From: Cytidiella melzeri
Lineage: Eukaryota; Basidiomycota; Agaricomycetes; Polyporales; Irpicaceae
Direction of reading: 5' to 3'
Length of the DNA: 64,000 bases
Assembly: GCA_022592445.1 (NCBI GenBank)
Contig: JABYQR010000114.1
Location: 53,994 to 117,993 of the forward strand
Position 1 is the stretch's first letter. Each line of letters opens with the position of its first letter. Below are positions 62,809 through 64,000 of this stretch, piece by piece. The notes below the pieces were generated by a model. That model did not search any database. It saw nothing but the letters and a program-made list of their open reading frames with translations, and was not told the DNA's origin. A program made the position numbers and the translations under genes.

Positions 62809-64000
62809 GAGAGGGATCAGCATGTATCATGGTACTACCGGGCTTGTGTACCAACACGAAGTCGAAGTCAGCCAAGAGTAGTGACCAACGTGCTTGACGT
62901 CGAGTGAGGTGTTGCGCAGTCTTCCAGTACTGCAGGTTCGCGTGATCTGTCCAGATCTCAAACGGTTCCTTGAGCCCCTCAAGGTAGTGGCGCCAATCTT
63001 TGAGAGCTTCGGTGATGGCTAACATCTCCCGATCAAAGATTTCATAGTTACGTTCTGCTTCAGTCATAGATGCGGACCGGTAGGCGATAGGGTGGTAGAA
63101 TCCATCTTCCTTCGATTTCTGGGAGATGATTCCACCGGTCGCATAGCCCGAGGCATCGACTTCTAGACGTGTAGGGAGTTCAGGGTCCCAGACTGCCAAG
63201 ATAGGCTTAGTGGTAAAGGCCTTCTTTAGCAACGTGAAGGCAGTCTCTTGTGCTGGACCCCAGACGAACGGTACGTCCTTCTTAGTCAGGTCGTGTAGAG
63301 GCCGTGCGTGCTTTGAGAAGTCTTGAATGAAGCGGCGGTAGAAGTTGGCAAACCCGATGAATCCTCTAACTTCTTTGAGGTTCTTGGGTGTGGGCCACGT
63401 AGAAACTGCTTGGACTTTGACAGGGTCCATAGCTACTTCGCCGGCGCGAATGATCAACCCGAGGTACTCGATCTCAGATTTCTCAAACTCGCACTTTTCC
63501 GGCCGGAGGTAGAGATCGTGCTGTTGAAGTCGCTCGAGGACTTCATGTACAACCTTGCGATGCTCTGTCAGGTTGTTGCTCCAGATCAAGATGTCATCTA
63601 GATAGACAGCCACCTTGCCCTCGGCGACGAGGTCGGCGAAGATGTTGTCCATCAGAGCTTGGAAGGTAGCGGGTGAGTTTGTGAGACCGAAGAACATGAC
63701 TTTAGGTTCGAAGAGTCCTCGGTTAGTAACGAAAGCCGCTTTGTACTCGTCTCCTTCTTTGATGCGGACATTGTGATATCCCCAACGAACATCGAATTTG
63801 GTGAAGATCTTTGCACCCTTGAGCTTGTTGATGATGTCGGTGGCAAGCGGTAGAGGGTAGCGGTTCTTCACCGTGATGTCGTTGAGTTTTCGATAGTCCT
63901 GAATAAGTCGGAGTTTGTTATCCTTCTTTTTGATGAAGAAGACTGGAGAAGCCATCGGAGACTTAGAAGGCGTGATGTAACCTTTTGCTAGGTTCTCCTG
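62750..64000 (-). CDS. Gypsy pol, reverse transcriptase and RNase H part (open to window edge)
   Basis: Open from the right edge down to a premature stop at 62750. Reverse transcriptase motifs: PVFFIKKKDNKLRLIQDYR, FDVRWGYHNVRI, FGLTNSPATFQ and the YLDDILIWS active site. RNase H: LEVDASGYATGG, EIFDREMLAI, WTDHANLQYW. The protein should continue past HADP into the integrase frame, but one base is missing near 62810 (GATCC followed directly by CTCTCTCG, where the family has a complete proline codon before Leu-Ser-Arg). This shifts to a short tail and stop. The copy is therefore probably non-autonomous. Confidence 0.88.
   Translation of the reverse strand, partial: QENLAKGYITPSKSPMASPVFFIKKKDNKLRLIQDYRKLNDITVKNRYPLPLATDIINKLKGAKIFTKFDVRWGYHNVRIKEGDEYKAAFVTNRGLFEPKVMFFGLTNSPATFQALMDNIFADLVAEGKVAVYLDDILIWSNNLTEHRKVVHEVLERLQQHDLYLRPEKCEFEKSEIEYLGLIIRAGEVAMDPVKVQAVSTWPTPKNLKEVRGFIGFANFYRRFIQDFSKHARPLHDLTKKDVPFVWGPAQETAFTLLKKAFTTKPILAVWDPELPTRLEVDASGYATGGIISQKSKEDGFYHPIAYRSASMTEAERNYEIFDREMLAITEALKDWRHYLEGLKEPFEIWTDHANLQYWKTAQHLTRRQARWSLLLADFDFVLVHKPGSTMIHADPSLVFTLTLSRTKKTTRIRWY

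Larger units (their letters stand above)
60279..64000 (-). mobile_element. Ty3/Gypsy chromodomain retrotransposon, 3' part (continues past window)
   Basis: The minus-strand element has its 3' LTR at 60279-60923, a polypurine tract at 60924-60940 (AGGAGGGGGG before the LTR), and pol from 61089 to the right window edge. The order reverse transcriptase, RNase H, integrase, chromodomain marks a chromovirus-type Ty3/Gypsy element. A one-base deletion splits pol (see below). Gag, protease and the 5' LTR are outside the window. Confidence 0.9.

Noticed and set aside
1..64000. CRISPR arrays, operons, riboswitches or ribosome-binding sites
   Set aside because: No repeat-spacer arrays; dense spliceosomal introns show a eukaryotic nuclear sequence, so bacterial features do not apply.

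Overview
This window is nuclear DNA of a filamentous fungus, almost certainly a mushroom-forming basidiomycete (Agaricomycete-like). The reasons are dense 48-65-nt introns with GTNNGT donors, the gene families present (Ser/Pro-rich TBC Rab-GAP, TmpA-like membrane protein, F-box/LRR-like expansion, SurE-like phosphatase, GH16 glucanase with GPI-like tail, ING/PHD protein, IPK1 kinase), and the transposons (Copia, chromodomain Gypsy, Tad1-like LINE, PIF/Harbinger, pogo). No prokaryotic, organellar or CRISPR features were seen. Gene models were spliced by hand; for every intact multi-exon model the exon lengths sum to a multiple of three.

Layout. 1-5250: a possible gene running off the left edge, a small hypothetical protein, and a four-exon TBC-domain Rab-GAP on the minus strand. 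5250-18030: gene-poor DNA holding an intact Copia element (Copia-1, 7053-12532, minus) and a 5'-truncated but otherwise open LINE (12884-18028, plus), both with clear target-site duplications. 19100-42560: the gene-rich core. It holds a seven-exon TmpA-like membrane protein, a tandem array of four F-box paralogues (three intact, one dead), a SurE-like phosphatase, a 13-exon GH16 glucanase, an ING-type PHD protein, a fragmentary hypothetical gene with two similar helical repeats, inositol-pentakisphosphate 2-kinase, and a fifth, inverted F-box paralogue. 42560-64000: a transposon graveyard and nursery. It contains a PIF/Harbinger MITE, a full Harbinger element with Copia-2 inserted in its transposase, a 2.2-kb TIR-bounded segment holding decayed fragments of a membrane-protein gene and a LINE, a dead pogo transposase split by a probable solo LTR, a SANT-like gene cut by a Gypsy LTR, and the 3' part of a chromodomain Gypsy element running off the right edge.

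How it fits together. The housekeeping genes (vesicle-traffic GAP, nucleotidase, glucanase, chromatin reader, inositol kinase) form no operon or obvious secondary-metabolite cluster. The F-box array looks like a local, recently duplicating family with gene conversion and gene death. The most unusual signal is a recurrent non-canonical GC-AG intron: three of five F-box paralogues use GC where the others use GT at the same position, and the SurE gene needs a GC-AG intron to build its catalytic NDDG motif. The mobile elements are young to middle-aged: LTR pairs differ at 1-2 positions, Harbinger TIRs at about 1 in 51, and removing Copia-2 plus one target-site copy restores the Harbinger reading frame.
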